A stretch of 64,000 bases of DNA from Evernia prunastri (GCA_003184365.1 NKYR01000006.1:124001-188000), one strand, 5' to 3'. Shown: positions 23,169 through 35,921, numbered from the stretch's first letter. The notes: generated by a model from the sequence alone, not told the origin. Translations and numbers: made by a program.

Positions 23169-25433
23169 CTATTCTCCAACGCCTTCCTTCGCTTGCTCAA
23201 ACCACTCACTCATCTCCTTCGCCAATCCACCATCCGTATCTCCCACGATAGTTAATACGAGACTGTAATTATTCCCTAAGAATCTCCCCCTTCGCCCCTG
23301 CGGTAGTCCCTTCGAAGCCTTCATCAGGAAAGCTTCAAACTCCCCACGCAAGCGTTCCAAGCTGCGCCCCACAGGCTCAATGTCGCTCGTGGTCGCCTCT
23401 CCTGTCAATGATGCTATATTCTCATTGCTGCCTAGCGCCAAGATACCTTGCAGAAAGTGCCCAAAGCGCTGAGTCAAAAAGTGGGGGGCCGTGGATCCTT
23501 TGCTGTCTGCAGTTGAATTTGTCAAGGATAATGTAGCGCGAGAACCACCTGAAAGCGAAGCTGTAATGCGCCGCACAGATTCAACATGCACATCCATAGC
23601 CAGCTGGAATCTCGGCCATAGAAGCATGTTCGTACCATTGACATATCCGTCCGCGACTGGGCATTTCCGTCGTTGCAACTCGAAGGCTAGATGCTGATTC
23701 AAACGAACGCAGAGTAGTATTCCCAAGCAGTCGTAGGAAGTGTCTATTAGATGTTTCGTAAATGCGTTCCCCAGAGCAAAAGTCGAAGAAAATATTGAGT
23801 TGAAGTGCTGGGAGACGGCATGAAATGACAAATTAGAGAAAAAAGTTGTGAGGAAAGAGTATTCGAAGGAGGCGTTGTCGATCAGGGCGGTATTGAAGGC
23901 GTTGAAAGGGGTTTCGAGGTACGTAGGAGCTTTGGACTGCTCCGCTACATGGGAGGGAAGTGCAGAGGAAGAGGCGCGCTTAAGTATTTCAATGCGTCGG
24001 CCAAGTGAAAGAGCGTCGTGGGCAGGTAGGGAACTTTTGGAGGCGGCGCCTGGAATGACCGATCAGTGAAAAAGGATAAGAAAATCATGGTCTGAAGACA
24101 CACCTCGTTGGTTCGTTTGGTCTCCTAAAGCATCATGCTTATCCACAGTATACAGAGGGATTTTCTCAAGAGCCAGCCTATAACGTGTAAAGTGACTCAA
24201 ATAGTACCAACGCATAGTGTTGATGTATGCTTGCGCAATTTCATCGGCGAGCTGGGCATGGTGTTTGGCTAGGAAAGTATAGAGATCCTTGTAAGCAACG
24301 AATGCTCGCTGCTGAATGATTTGCGCATTTATATTTGGTGATCGTAAAGCCTTGATCTGAGAGACCAGAAAGTCACGTATTCGCTCTATAGCCTGCGTGA
24401 AGATATCAGACTCATACCTTGACGGGACAAATCGCAATTCTTACCAAATTTATAAGACCCTCCATTAGCGGCTTGATCTCTGTTAATGCAAGAACCTCGT
24501 CAGGCCCTTTGCTTATGTTTTCTATGGTCTTGGATCGTTTCTCAAGTTCTTCAAGCGCCTTGATCCAGGCGAGGTCGATTGGACCTTCAGAGATTTGTTT
24601 CACTATTGTGGGAGAAACACAAATCTCCTCGACAGCAGGGCCGAGAAGCTTCTCAACCACTTTGCGGTTCTCCAGCTTAGTGTTCATAGCAGTTGAGCGA
24701 GATTGAAGGGTCTCGATCTCCATTGATACTGCACCCAGGTCTTTTTGAAAATTTGCCAGCGAGATCTCGACGGATTTGAGAACATCATCACACGCCTATC
24801 CAGGTATTAACATGACGCAGGGACTAGCCTGAATAAGAGGAAACCCACAAGAATCGAATTATGCAAGTCCTCAAACTTGTCCTTGTCTCGTTCATCTGGT
24901 GGCCACATTCAGTATCGCACATTCGCCACGCTGTAAGAGTATACATACTCACATTCCAGGGCATTCTGAGCGCTATCGTCGTAGGAAACTAAAGTCCCTT
25001 TGTCGTCCCATTCATCTTCGTCCTCCTGGAAGTCATGTATGCTGCGGCCGCCAAATTCAACCTCGTGGACCAGCTCAGCCGGTCTCTCCAAGTCATCTCG
25101 ACCCTCTTCTGCATGCCCCTCATCTTCGTCATATATCGGGCGCCCAACGATTTCCTCTAGCAGCTTCAGCGGGTTCGTGAAGTCTGCGGGCGGAGTTATC
25201 TGCTGCTTCAGCCCTGAACCATTCGGCAGACGTGGGGAGTTCAAGGACGTGGTTGAAGCGTTGTATCTGCCGGGGGCATTAAGAGATGAAGATCGAGGAC
25301 TATGTGCTGGTCTTGTTGCAAGCCCAGGCCCAAGGTGAGTGGGACGTCGAGGCGCAGGTGAAAATGATCTGTTATGTGGTGGAGGAGAGCCAGAAGGGGT
25401 CGAATGGCCAGAGAAGCGATCGAGACTCCACAT
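23169..25433 (-). CDS. VPS52: GARP complex subunit Vps52
   Basis: Seen: five exons, 25433-24953, 24895-24849, 24795-24445, 24392-24104 and 24049-23169, total 682 residues. The start is MWSLDRFSGHSTPSGSPPP, chosen over a Met six codons upstream. After a Ser/Pro-rich head come a coiled-coil region (METQ-like MEIETLQSRSTAMNTKLENR) and the family signature AIERIRDFLVSQIKALRSP with NINAQIIQQRAF and INTMRWYYLSHFTRYR. The C-terminal half continues to WFEQAKEGVGE. Known: Vps52 with Vps51, 53 and 54 tethers endosome-derived vesicles at the trans-Golgi. The frame is intact over all exons. It runs convergent-free, with SEC62 next on the same strand. Confidence 0.92.
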
Positions 25434-27698
25434 TTCAATCAGAGCTCCCAATGATCTGGTCTTTGGACAGGGTGCACGTATTACCAGCGAAAGACCGCTT
25501 CATGATTGATGGCTTAGTCAGCTGCCAAAACCCTAAGGTTATGCCTAAATCATTTCGGTTCTCTTCATCATGCACCATGGTTCAATTGGCATCCAATCGA
25601 AGCCTTATACTGTAATTTGTACACTGTGTGAGGCGATTACCCAGTTGAGATTCTTAGCCCCGGCTCATATTTGTTTATTTCTAGTATTTTACAACATTGC
25701 CTGAGAGACAGTGTATCACTTAATCCTCTTGTGTGCAGAGTCTTCGAACGGTACAGCATATACACGTGACCCTCCATGTACCTTTTGTGCAGCCAGGCGT
25801 ACGTGATCGCTCACAGGTAAAATGGTGTTGGGCACACGTACCTGTTGGCTTTTTCCTGAAGTGTCTCCTCGCAGTGTCTGGTTCGGGAAAAGCACTGCGG
25901 CTGAAAAAGCCACAATTTAGTAGAGCCTGAGAAAGTCCACGTCTCCGCAGCTTCATCCATTGCTGTATCCCAGGTGGCCTCGTGAAACTGATACCCCAGC
26001 TGGTAAACCCAAGATCAGAAGAACCTCACTTCCTCACAGATGCAGCTGCTGCAAATGAGACTATTGTTCCGCCGGCGTGATCTTCGCTTGCCCCCCAGCG
26101 TCGGGCTGGAGCTGCATAATGGGATTTCCAGGAGGCTGGTGACTGCACTGTCAACCTTTCCTTTGTTGGGTACCTAAACATCCGCAAACTAGGTAGATAT
26201 CCCCGGAGGCACCTGATACCGTGAATGCGGTCCACCCATGATAGAAGACACTCGTTGGCCAACTTTCAACCTAGCTTGAGATTCTTGCAGGCGCCACCGA
26301 CACTGATCGTTTTGCAATTGTGATGGACAGTGCAGCTGCGAACTTAGGCACAAATCTCGTGGCGGTGTGAGCTACCGGACTGGGGAATAAAAAGAGCTAC
26401 ATGAAGCACGAATTAAATATCTGAACGGTGTGATGGCGCATGAAATCGCTTTCCGATTGGTTGAGCCAAGCTCTAGAACTGCCGATCAGAGCAGCTCCCA
26501 GGCCTATTGCTGGCATACCTACAAGAAGTCTTAAGGTAGAAAGAGATGATACCTATTGAATATGCTGAAATTGGCAACGCACCGTAGGGGTGGTCAGGTA
26601 GGTGAGTGAGTGGGTGGGTAGGTACTCAGATGGTGTTGTTTTTTAGACAAGCATGTTCTGCATGTCGATTTTGATGCAAGACATCGAGATCAATGTGGCC
26701 TGTGCTCCAGCCTGAAGCCCTGCATGCGTCACCCTTAGCGCGTTGAACTAGGGGATGCTCGGCTCGCTTATAGCCCCTGTCATTAATAAATTATCTATTA
26801 ATGTACCTGAATAATAATACTTTACAAACATATGTTCAAGGATTCATTATTTTCTAGCCTTGACGGCTCCTTTCTTCAGCTCAGTCTGAATGTGTTGGAA
26901 ATTGTTGCAGGCAGGAGATGGTTATTTATTATTGTCATTATTGTCATCCTCTCGCCACGCCACTTCAGAAGCATATAATTAAAAATTAATAGTAATAATT
27001 ACTCAGAGGAAACCAATAATGATCAGCTGTCAATGTCACTTCAGAAACCGTAAGGCTTAACTCGAACTAGGGGACCTGCAACAGCGGCGCGTCCATTTGA
27101 GATTCGAAAAGTCTCGACCCGTGTCTCCAACTCCCTTCCATTGTTACATTACATACAATTCTCGTCTCGTCGCCCCCATTAATTATTTTCATTATTATTA
27201 TTATAATTGTTGTACTCTAGGAATTATTTCATTATTATTATTGTCACTCTCTTTTACTTACCACATACTTTCCCTTTTCTTTGGACTTGACCAGTTGATA
27301 TCTCCTCCCCGCCATTATTGACAAGAGGTGTGCTCCCTCATCCCTCATCCTTCATCCTTCATCAGCATCCAACACGCTCTTTCTCCGCATTCTTCGTTTC
27401 ACACTTTTTATGCCGCATTCTCCACTCAGCATTGTCCATCCCACCACTCTCCTTGACCCATCCGCAAATACTGAATCCTCCTTCTCAATTATCCCATTCA
27501 ACCTGTGAGCACACAGATAATCGACATACGGAAGAGCTATCCATAACTTTGGGAACTATCATCTCACGCAGAAGCTGGTCTCAAAAAATAATCCAGTCAG
27601 GCGTCATGCGCCAGGTGCATCTCTGTTGATCTCGACCACCACGTCAAAGATTTCTCATTCCGACTTCGGGCGCTGGTAGCCCGCACCCTGCGATTCGC
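25434..27698. other. Long intergenic/5' region, about 2.3 kb
   Basis: No gene supported. It is AT-rich in its right part, with ATT runs near 27190-27240 and a GGTGAGT-like low-complexity stretch near 26590-26625. It separates VPS52 from the PH-domain gene, both starting outwards, so it should hold both promoters; a long leader of the PH gene is likely. Confidence 0.4.
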
Positions 27699-30600
27699 AT
27701 GCTCTCCTTTTCTACAAACATAGATATGATATCCTCTAAAGAAAACCTACAACGGCCTCCGCGCAATGGCTTGCCGCGACCGCCTCTCTCAACTACATCC
27801 AACAACGATCCCTCTTATCAATCTCATCCCGTCATTTCCGCAAACCCCATCTTCAACCAGAAGCGAAGCAGTCAGCGTAACAAACATAGTTCAATAGTCC
27901 CGGACTTCAATCCTTCCAACCTGAAGCGGCGAACTTCTAGGTTCGGGCTATCCAGTCTTTTCAGCAGGTCGAAGCCAGTGGCGACTGAAGAGACGCAGGA
28001 AAAATTGGGTGTACAGTGGGAATGTGACGAGTCTGCCGAGCCATCGAGGAGTGCCGAAGCAGCAGCACTACAGGAAAAGGGTCCTCAGCCACTCTCTCCA
28101 GAAGTTCAAGCTTTGCCAGATCTTGAACCTCCTACTCCTCCACTGCGGAATCGAGTCTCCAAAACAACGCTCGGATCCTTCAGAAGGGACATTGGTAGCA
28201 AGAGCTCCACCGCTTGGGATCCGCCTCCACTATTCCAAGCATATCCTCAAGCAGTCAGGCACGCGACGTTACGGTCGCCGACACACTCTGCGGAAACCAT
28301 CCTGCGTCTCAACGCCGAAAAGAATAGCAGCTCGAATCAAAGGTTGGAGTCGTACACTCCCGAGGTCAATGCAATGAAATTCCCAAAAGAAAAAAAGCTG
28401 AGAAAACCTACCGCTTTAGACGTGCTGTCGAAGGGAGAGTGGACGGATAAAACCTTCGTACTAGTCACCACCGGTTATTTTCTGCAGTATGCTGGCGAAG
28501 GGCCATTTGATAGACTCCCTGAGAAGATTATGCCTTTGACAAAAGAGTCGGCCGCGTTTGCAAGTGATGCTATTCCTGGCAAACCTTATGTCCTGCAAAT
28601 ATCTCAAGTCTCCAACGAGGATGGGACAATGGACGCGGAAGCTTCAAGATCAATGTTGAGAAGTATAGGTCTACGAAGCCAGGTGAAGCGCTCTACTCCT
28701 AGCTTTCTACTTGTATTTGAGGGCCCCGAAGACTTAAGTGGTTGGATGGTAGCCGTAAGAAAAGAAATTCAAGCTATGGGTGGAAAGGAGTATCAGCCAG
28801 ACGAGTTTCGGAAACCAGCTGAAGTCGAATCAATTCAGGAGCTACAGCAAAGACCAGGCCAGCGATATCTGGTCAAAAGGGATCCTAATCAAATTTCTCA
28901 GATTTCAGACCCTTTGCCTAATCCGACGCTCAGTGACAATGCTCTCTTACCAGAACACTCTTCGCGAGCCGTGGACTCAGTAGATCCTGCTTCTATAAAC
29001 AGGCAATCCATGGCTACGCAGCAGTCCGTTGAGTCGCGCACAACGTCGAATACGGCCGAGTCCATCAATCAAATCCACCTCGATCGATTGAGAGAAAGCC
29101 CACGACAGTCGTATGCATCTACAGCGGGGAGGACGACGTCAACATCAAGAGACTCATCTCCTGGACCTGGACCTTCGCCAGTAAACCTTCATGCGGACAT
29201 ACCTCAATGGGCACCGAACCTCCACGAACGACGACAAACGACATCTATGTATCACGGACTGGTCAGAAGCTCGGTGCAACAACCGACATCTCCAAATAAA
29301 GCACGTCGGGAGTCTACAGCATTCTCCCCAGCGACTCCATCATCGCATCGACTCTCGAAACACACACCCCTGCAGCAATGGACACCTTCCCCTGCAGCAC
29401 CGAACTTCAGTGTTCCAATCTTCAGCAAACGTTACTCGTCCTCAAGTAACTCTCCTGTATCGTCTTGCACTACCTTAAAGCCGCAAACTCCACCGGTATC
29501 CCTTATCCATGTTTCGCCTTCTCCACCTGTTATTAATGAAGAAGAAGATGAAGGCACTGGAAAGCGTACTTCTATCATAGGAGAACTCCAGCATCTCCAG
29601 AAACCAAACCCGAGGGCCTTAAACGGTCTTTTCCCATCAACCAACACTCCGCCACATTCGGCAGGCTCTTCCCGTCCTCCATCATCGTCTGAGGGAGAAC
29701 GTCCGTTCTCTCGTCGCTTTTCTTCTTTGGAGTATTCTCGAGGGGTATCTCCAATCCAACTGGGTAGTCAGTCACCGTCGCCGCATCCACCTCCGACTAC
29801 CGCTCTGCCAGCAATACCTGGAGCCAACTCCTCATCACGAAGTTCCTTTATCAAACCACCATTGTTCCCCTTGCCTCCGTTGCCAGGTGCTCAAGAGTCA
29901 CGAGCCAGTTCCACAACTCCGACCCCGCCAACGGCTTTGCTCGCTTTTCCTTCAGCGACATCGTCCCCGCGCACTTTCATTGCGCCATCACCATTGCCTC
30001 CATCACCACCACCAACCGCTTTGCCAGAGACGGAACCATCAAGAGTGAACTTTTCTCATCCGCCACCAGCCAAAGCTCTGCCTGCTGTGCCGGACGTGAG
30101 CTCCTCATCATGCGCAACTATTCTTCCATCTCCTCCCAGGACACCGTCCGACAGATCAGTAGCTGATGAGCCACCACGTGGTTCTGTAATCCATCAAGCG
30201 AAAGTATTGACACCTGTTGCACCGAAGATTGAAGCGCCGCATCAGTCCTATATGATCCAAAACTCTACCGCAGGAGGTTCGACCAAGGCCGATCCAAACC
30301 GAATTCGAGGTGTACGTCGTCCAGCAAGCATGCAAGTACGCAGCCAAACTCCCATGAACCACGTTGCATCACATAAAAACGCCTCTAAGACGACTTTCGA
30401 CTTGGACAACATAGAACCGCCACCAGCAGCGGAATTTTGTTCGTCGCCCCCAAAACCTACCCGGAATCCTCCGCCGCCGCCTTCAGAGCAGCAGCCACAG
30501 CTCATTATTCGCAAGAGCTCGCCACGAATCGGTCGGGAGGCACCCCCAGTTTCTTCACTTCCAAGCCCTAGAAGCAAGATATCTGTGGTTTCTCCGGCGA

Positions 30601-30746
30601 CGAATTACTTCGATGCAGCCGCTCCACATCCCTTCATTCCTCCAATCAAGGTTTCGGAGAGGAAGTTTCGTGGATCGCTCGACGGTCCATGGAACCCTGC
30701 CTACGGAGCTCCACAGCGGAATTTTTTCGATCTAGGTGCTGTTTGA
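27699..30746 (+). CDS. PH-domain protein with long Ser/Pro-rich tail
   Basis: Seen: one uninterrupted frame of 1,015 residues. About residues 228-360 form a PH-like domain: GEWTDKTFVLVTTGYFLQYAG at the start, YVLQISQ in the middle and the closing helix with Trp in LSGWMVAVRKEIQAMG. The head (1-220) and the tail (380-1015) are of low complexity, rich in Ser and Pro, with many PPPPT/PPLPP stretches that could bind SH3 or WW domains. Known: PH domains bind phosphoinositides or proteins and often place signalling or polarity factors at the membrane. Large single-exon PH proteins of this shape are common in Pezizomycotina and mostly uncharacterised. No precise function can be given. A second Met at residue 10 is an alternative start. 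Confidence 0.75.
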   Translation: MLSFSTNIDMISSKENLQRPPRNGLPRPPLSTTSNNDPSYQSHPVISANPIFNQKRSSQRNKHSSIVPDFNPSNLKRRTSRFGLSSLFSRSKPVATEETQEKLGVQWECDESAEPSRSAEAAALQEKGPQPLSPEVQALPDLEPPTPPLRNRVSKTTLGSFRRDIGSKSSTAWDPPPLFQAYPQAVRHATLRSPTHSAETILRLNAEKNSSSNQRLESYTPEVNAMKFPKEKKLRKPTALDVLSKGEWTDKTFVLVTTGYFLQYAGEGPFDRLPEKIMPLTKESAAFASDAIPGKPYVLQISQVSNEDGTMDAEASRSMLRSIGLRSQVKRSTPSFLLVFEGPEDLSGWMVAVRKEIQAMGGKEYQPDEFRKPAEVESIQELQQRPGQRYLVKRDPNQISQISDPLPNPTLSDNALLPEHSSRAVDSVDPASINRQSMATQQSVESRTTSNTAESINQIHLDRLRESPRQSYASTAGRTTSTSRDSSPGPGPSPVNLHADIPQWAPNLHERRQTTSMYHGLVRSSVQQPTSPNKARRESTAFSPATPSSHRLSKHTPLQQWTPSPAAPNFSVPIFSKRYSSSSNSPVSSCTTLKPQTPPVSLIHVSPSPPVINEEEDEGTGKRTSIIGELQHLQKPNPRALNGLFPSTNTPPHSAGSSRPPSSSEGERPFSRRFSSLEYSRGVSPIQLGSQSPSPHPPPTTALPAIPGANSSSRSSFIKPPLFPLPPLPGAQESRASSTTPTPPTALLAFPSATSSPRTFIAPSPLPPSPPPTALPETEPSRVNFSHPPPAKALPAVPDVSSSSCATILPSPPRTPSDRSVADEPPRGSVIHQAKVLTPVAPKIEAPHQSYMIQNSTAGGSTKADPNRIRGVRRPASMQVRSQTPMNHVASHKNASKTTFDLDNIEPPPAAEFCSSPPKPTRNPPPPPSEQQPQLIIRKSSPRIGREAPPVSSLPSPRSKISVVSPATNYFDAAAPHPFIPPIKVSERKFRGSLDGPWNPAYGAPQRNFFDLGAV

Positions 30747-31283
30747 TACAAAGAAACTGTGCATTCGCCCATTTCAATTCACCACCCATGCTGTGCTGGT
30801 ATCTGATTTATAATCAACAGCTTTGTGCTTTATGTTCTAAACCTCTTTCTATCGGGAGCTATCTGGGAGTTTGAAAGGACGGGACTCGGCATCAAGCAGA
30901 CCACAAAGGGGTGGTATGGGCTTGCAGGATTATGATACCCACTGATTAGATCCACACTATATGATTCATCAGAACTCACTCTACGTACCGACAACCATAT
31001 GGTGACATGGTGACATAGTGACATAATCGAACTTTGAGAGATATGTAATACAAGAAGGGAGCCCTCAAAGCCAAAAGCTGATAGCCCTAGCTTGCGAGGT
31101 TGGTCGGCTGAGCGGCTCGGTCGGGGCCGTCGGCATATCTTCGGCCTGGCTTTATTCAATCAGTGTCTCAAGTTATGGCGGAACATCCTCACATCTCAGC
31201 CATGACCTGGGGTCGTCACCTTGTATAGAAAAAAAGATCTACATTTGGAGCATCCAGCTGACACTGACACCTTCTTCCTCGTA
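30747..31283. other. Intergenic with a small ATGGTGAC tandem
   Basis: 537 bp between two same-strand genes. Near 30999-31026 there are about three copies of an ATGGTGAC-like octamer. Otherwise nothing recognised. Confidence 0.45.
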
Positions 31284-32396
31284 ATGCCTGACATTGATTC
31301 AATAAGCCAATCCTTTTCACCCCCACGCGCCTACAGCAACGGCACCCACTCGCCTTCACGTCAGTCGCCCTCCCATCATGCTTCAAGCTCTTCTCTTGCT
31401 GCAGCAGCTACTATAAATGCAGGCTTCCAGCATGAAGAGTCTCGCCGTTCATCTACTAGCTCAAATCGTGGTCGCCCATCACCACAAGTTAGCCGTAGCG
31501 AGCGTGAGAGGAGACGATCGAATGCGTTTCTAGGCTCCCATGACCCCACATTACCTGGGCCTGGAGAATTACAGGTCGGTGACTTGAGAGGCCAGTCATC
31601 TCAAGGTCGATCTCTTCCGTTTCGCTCAGCCAGTCCGCAAGCGATTGGGAGCCCAATCATGGGCATACACCGGGATAGGGCACCAAGCTTAGGCGAGCTG
31701 CATCAGGAGCTGGAGGCTGAACAGGAGGCTCAAGTGGTAGGCACATCCCTCAACTACCTATAAGCTAGATCTATATTCTTGCCTTACTGACTTCAGTGGG
31801 TGCATCAGAACCGTCTGCTGGAAATGATCCGCCATCAGCAAGCGCAGCTACAAGCAATTCAGCAACAATCATCATACACACCTCTCAGCAGTTCCACGGC
31901 ACTCGATGACACCACACCTCCCTCCGAACGTTCAGCAAATTATCCCTACCCATACGCCGTGCCGCCAAACCCGCCATCAGCCTCCATGTCCATCTTCGGA
32001 AATCCCCGTCCAAGCTCACCATTCCGTAGCTCTATGGACCTTTCTCGGCACTCTTCCCGTCGTTCCAGAACACCCAGCCGCACTACATCGCCCTCTCTGC
32101 GCCCTGTCTCTGCCGGTATGCAGGGAGCGGGCGAGGACTGGGGCCTTGGGGGCCGGAGCCAGTCGAGCTTTGACGATAGTGCTTTCTACCAGGCAGAGAC
32201 GCAAACGCTGACGAGGGAAAACCAGATGTTGAGGCAAAGAATCAGGGAACTAGAACGTCAACTCAGTGAAAGCAGTTTAGCTACAGCCAACAGTCCGGCT
32301 ACTCCGTCTAACTTGACAGCTCCTCCTCTTGAGGCGGACAACACTGAGACAACGCCGGAGGATCATGCCAGCACGGGGGAGGAAAAAGAGGATTGA
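31284..32396 (+). CDS. Ser-rich coiled-coil protein of unknown function
   Basis: Seen: two exons, 31284-31736 and 31797-32396, total 350 residues. The intron has a GTAGGC donor and CTTCAG acceptor and joins LEAEQEAQV to WVHQNRLLEMIRHQQAQLQ, making a short helix. The N-terminal half is Ser/Arg/Pro-rich and probably disordered. A second predicted coiled coil, LTRENQMLRQRIRELERQL, lies near residue 300. The C-terminus is acidic. I do not recognise a named family; the shape (disordered head, two short coiled coils) is one seen in conserved hypothetical fungal proteins. The start chosen is MPDIDSISQSF, as the longer frame upstream lacks an ATG. Confidence 0.7.
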
Positions 32397-33378
32397 GAAA
32401 GGAGATGAGAGAGCACGTTCGGAAGCCACCTTAGAGAAAGGCTGATGCCTGGTTGATGACGAGCTACGGAATAGACTTGCATTCGTAAGCCTTGCACGGT
32501 CAGTGATCTGAAGGACCACCTACTTAAGTCTATCACTACACGCCTGATGGTCAAGAAGTACCTCACGATTCAAATGAGCATAGTCCTTCGTCAGCGGGCG
32601 TTGGGAGGCAACGGGATAATGGAGCATAGCATCTTAGATACCCCCAAGCAAGTCTCTAGATTAGGCTTTGCGGCGATTGATTTTCTCAATATTCTACACT
32701 ACTCTAGCACCTTTTTATAGATGAGCGTTCATGATTGATCCATTTGACTTGAGCGACTTGAAATTTGAAGCAATCTCCACCATGAATGAAAGAATGAAAA
32801 TCACGATTGAGAAATTGGTGGTGGAAAGAGATTCGGGATATGTGGGGGTTCTTGGACTGAAGATCTTCCGGGGTGCGGGAAATAAACTGCACTGAGGCCT
32901 TGCGAAAATGGCAAAAGGTATTTTCTAGCAACCGTTATAACTCAATAATGAAAGCCTCAATCTCAATTTTTTTGGCTTATAGAATATTCTACTCGAGTAT
33001 TCACAAAGTTCTCTAATACAAAATAAAAGCGCAGGTTAAATGGTTGAAGAGCGGTATATGGCTTCAGAATCCCGCCTCAGTGCATTTTATTTCCCACCCC
33101 CGACCCCCGCCGGAGAACGCGAGAGAGCACGCGCCAGAAAAACCAACTCAAAAATACTTGACCGTGTCCGAGACCTTCTCCTTCCAATAATCCTCCTACC
33201 TCTGTACATCTTCAACTTTCTCTGCCAATCAAACACTTCCTACACTGATGACATCCTCTTCTCCTCTTAATTGATCATGTACAAAGCTCTCTGACCCCCG
33301 TGCACTCATACTACATCCACTATAAACAAGTGCTTTCTTCTCCGCCTTGGTGCATGAGCCCGCATACCTTGAACAGAG
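32397..33378. other. Intergenic, upstream of the TOS4-like gene
   Basis: About 980 bp, AT-rich in the middle. Two ACGCG words stand 12 bp apart at 33117-33121 and 33129-33133. No gene or repeat seen. Confidence 0.45.
33117..33133. promoter_or_regulatory. Two ACGCG cores, candidate MBF sites of the TOS4-like gene
   Basis: ACGCG at 33117-33121 and 33129-33133, about 250 bp before the start codon. MBF/SBF bind ACGCGT-like words in yeasts, and Tos4 is a classical target there. Such words arise by chance easily, so this is only a suggestion. Confidence 0.25.
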
Positions 33379-35012
33379 ATGCCTCCTTCTCCCCAGCATG
33401 TCCCTCTTCCCGTCTCTCCGGTTGCTGGTGTCAAGCGTCCAGCTCCTTCTTTACTCCCAGCCTTCGAGCTTTTCTCCTCTTCCCCAGCACTACCTCGACC
33501 AATGAAGCGTCTGCCTCACGCGTCTCAGGCGAAGCTGGGCAATAGAGAGCGCCAGTATCCCACACCCATTCCGTCTTCCACCACTCTAATCCCTTCTTCT
33601 TCTCCGCCTCAACCACCGCGTACGCGTCGTCCAGGACTGCTTCGAGCTTATTCCGCAGTCTCGGAGCGGGCCCCACTAGCCACTGTGCCATCCATAGAGC
33701 TGTCCGAGCATGGAGAGCCAACACTTATGGGCAGATCGAGCAACTCCTCCCACTACCAGCTCTCCACCAACAAGTTGATCTCCCGCGTCCACGTCAGTGC
33801 AGTCTACATCGCTGCTAACCCTCCAGCTCCCAAAAAAGTGCAAGTCGAGTGCAAGGGCTGGAATGGCGTAAAAGTGCACTGCCAAGGGAAGGCATGGGAG
33901 CTTCTGAAAGGGGACACATTTACATCCGAAACTGAGGATGCGGATATCATGGTGGATGTGCAAGACGCACGTGTGTTGTTGACTTGGCCAAAGCATGAGA
34001 ATAGGATCTCGACCCCTACGGACTCGGATTCGACATACTCGACTTGGGACTCAGAGAGCTCTCCGCAGCGAAACGCTGCGGCTGCTGCACGTACTAGGCC
34101 TTTAGGTACAAGTCCGCTTCGCCAGCAAGATAGGTTGCAGTCGCCTGTGTCTCCTTCGCTTGCTGTGCAAGCTGCCCATGCGCAGCCATCTGGACATTTT
34201 GCCTCCGATCCTCCTATACCTGTGCCTGTACAGGTATACGAAGATGAACCGTCGGACGAAGACAAGGACAAACCACCCGCGGGTAACACACAAGCTACAC
34301 AGTCTACACAAGTGGTGTCACAACCTTTTGCTCTTTTGGAAGAGTCCCCCAACCTCAACGACTTCTCCGACGACAATGACGAAGAGAATGACCCTATCAT
34401 ATCCTCCTTCGGTCCCTACGGCGCCAACCTTGGAACTCGCATGGAATTAGTCACCACGAACGCCTCGCCTAACCGTCACCCACTGAGTTCTCTCAAAGAG
34501 GAGAGCATATCACCCCAACGCTCCGGCCGAGCAGGCATCTCCCCTAAGCGTCGTCGCCGCAACGCCCACCGTGACGTCGCCGACTCGCTCCATCGAGAAA
34601 ATGAAGCAGTGGACCCCATTATGCACCATGTGATCAACCAACTAGCTTATTCCCGCGTTCAATCTACGCCACTCTCAGTTCTCATGCAAATCCTGCCTGC
34701 TGCTCTGAAAGACGCCTCGTTCACAGACAACGCATTAAAAGTAATGCTGGACCGTACACATTGCGTTGGAACGGTGGAGCGTGAAGGCAAGGACGCTGCT
34801 GGGAAGCGTCTCGAGAGCGAGTATTACTACATCCCAGAGGCGGATTCGGATGGAAGCCGACGAGAACTAGTGGAAGGCATGGGAGGGAGGGGTTTGAGGA
34901 ATTGTAGGAAGAGTCATAAGGTAGGTAGTGGCAGATTCAGCCATAGCTGACATGTCCCTAATTGGACACGTGCTTACGAACATAGCAATACTACTGGCGG
35001 AAACCCAAGTAG
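33379..35012 (+). CDS. TOS4: FHA-domain protein, Tos4/Plm2-like
   Basis: Seen: exon 1 at 33379-34920 and a 27-nt last exon at 34986-35012, together 522 residues. The FHA domain is at about residues 95-205, with GRSSNSSHYQL then ISRVHVSAVYI, keeping the Arg, Ser and His that grip phosphothreonine. The C-terminus has a conserved helical segment (VINQLAYSRVQSTPLSVLMQ) and ends, across the intron, in RKSHKQYYWRKPK. Known: yeast Tos4 and Plm2 are G1/S-expressed FHA proteins, targets of SBF/MBF, that act on chromatin in the DNA replication checkpoint. Without the small last exon the protein would run on into intron sequence and lose the basic tail. Two ACGCG cores lie upstream. Confidence 0.85.
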
Positions 35013-35921
35013 CCTCAGCAAGGCTCGACCGTCGACCCAATACTAACCCAGATTAAAGCGTCGAGCGGTCACTCCTTGTCCGGTGTGCATATCAGCTGCA
35101 GCATTTTAGCGAACCCTTTCCTTTCATTTCGTTCTGTCCAAAGTCTTACGACTGCGAGATACCACTTTTATCTTTATTGTCACGCTTGCCACTACAAAAT
35201 CAGGATATGCGAGTACGGCCGGCGTTGTTACTTCCACCTGCCTGCCCTGGATAAGGGGGTATGATGTCTGCATAGCGAGGTGCGCTGGTTTGCGAGGATC
35301 GAAGCCGTCGACATTCTTATGTACATGTTTGCGTTCTCGGGGTCGTTGTTGTTGTTGTCCTCTTGACGAGGGCCGAAAAAGGGGGAGGGAAGGGCGTGTG
35401 GGTGGAAAGGGGTAGATAGACAGAAATGGAGGAATAGCACTTTCCAGAATACGTCCACCGTCATAACGCAACGGGGTAGGGGAGCCATGATGCGTGCTCC
35501 TTGACAAACACCACTTGTTGTTGCCGTGACCAACCCCATGTTGCAGAGACTGTAAAAGTAGAGCATGACAGGATAGGCGGGATGCGAACTTCTCAATTTT
35601 ATGTCTTTCGTCGGCCCTCGACGCGCAATGTTTACAATGACAGAATCTCCATTTTCTTTGCCATTACGCCCTTGAATGGAGGCCTGGAGGAGGCCGGGAG
35701 GAGAGGGGCGTTTGATGGGGAGGAGGTAGAGGGGGGAGCTTGGGTGACCAAAAAAGGAGGGGCGGCGCGTTGCGGCACCAGCGGGGGGGGAGTCAAGAAG
35801 GGCGAAGATGTGTATGTGATTCCCGTTATATGTGCATTCTAGCAAACCCATTTTGTACAAACGATCGTAGAGACTTGGCACACGACGCCTCTTCCCGCAG
35901 TGAACATGGTCTTGTATACTC
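35013..35921. other. Convergent 3' flanks of TOS4-like gene and nitrite reductase
   Basis: About 900 bp between converging genes. Frames of up to 217 codons occur on the minus strand but are of low complexity with no family signal. A GTTGTTGTT run is at about 35344-35356. Confidence 0.45.

Noticed and set aside
35228..35881. Minus-strand frame of 217 codons downstream of niiA
   Set aside because: Low-complexity Pro/Ser/Asn runs, no family signature; most likely 3' flank sequence.
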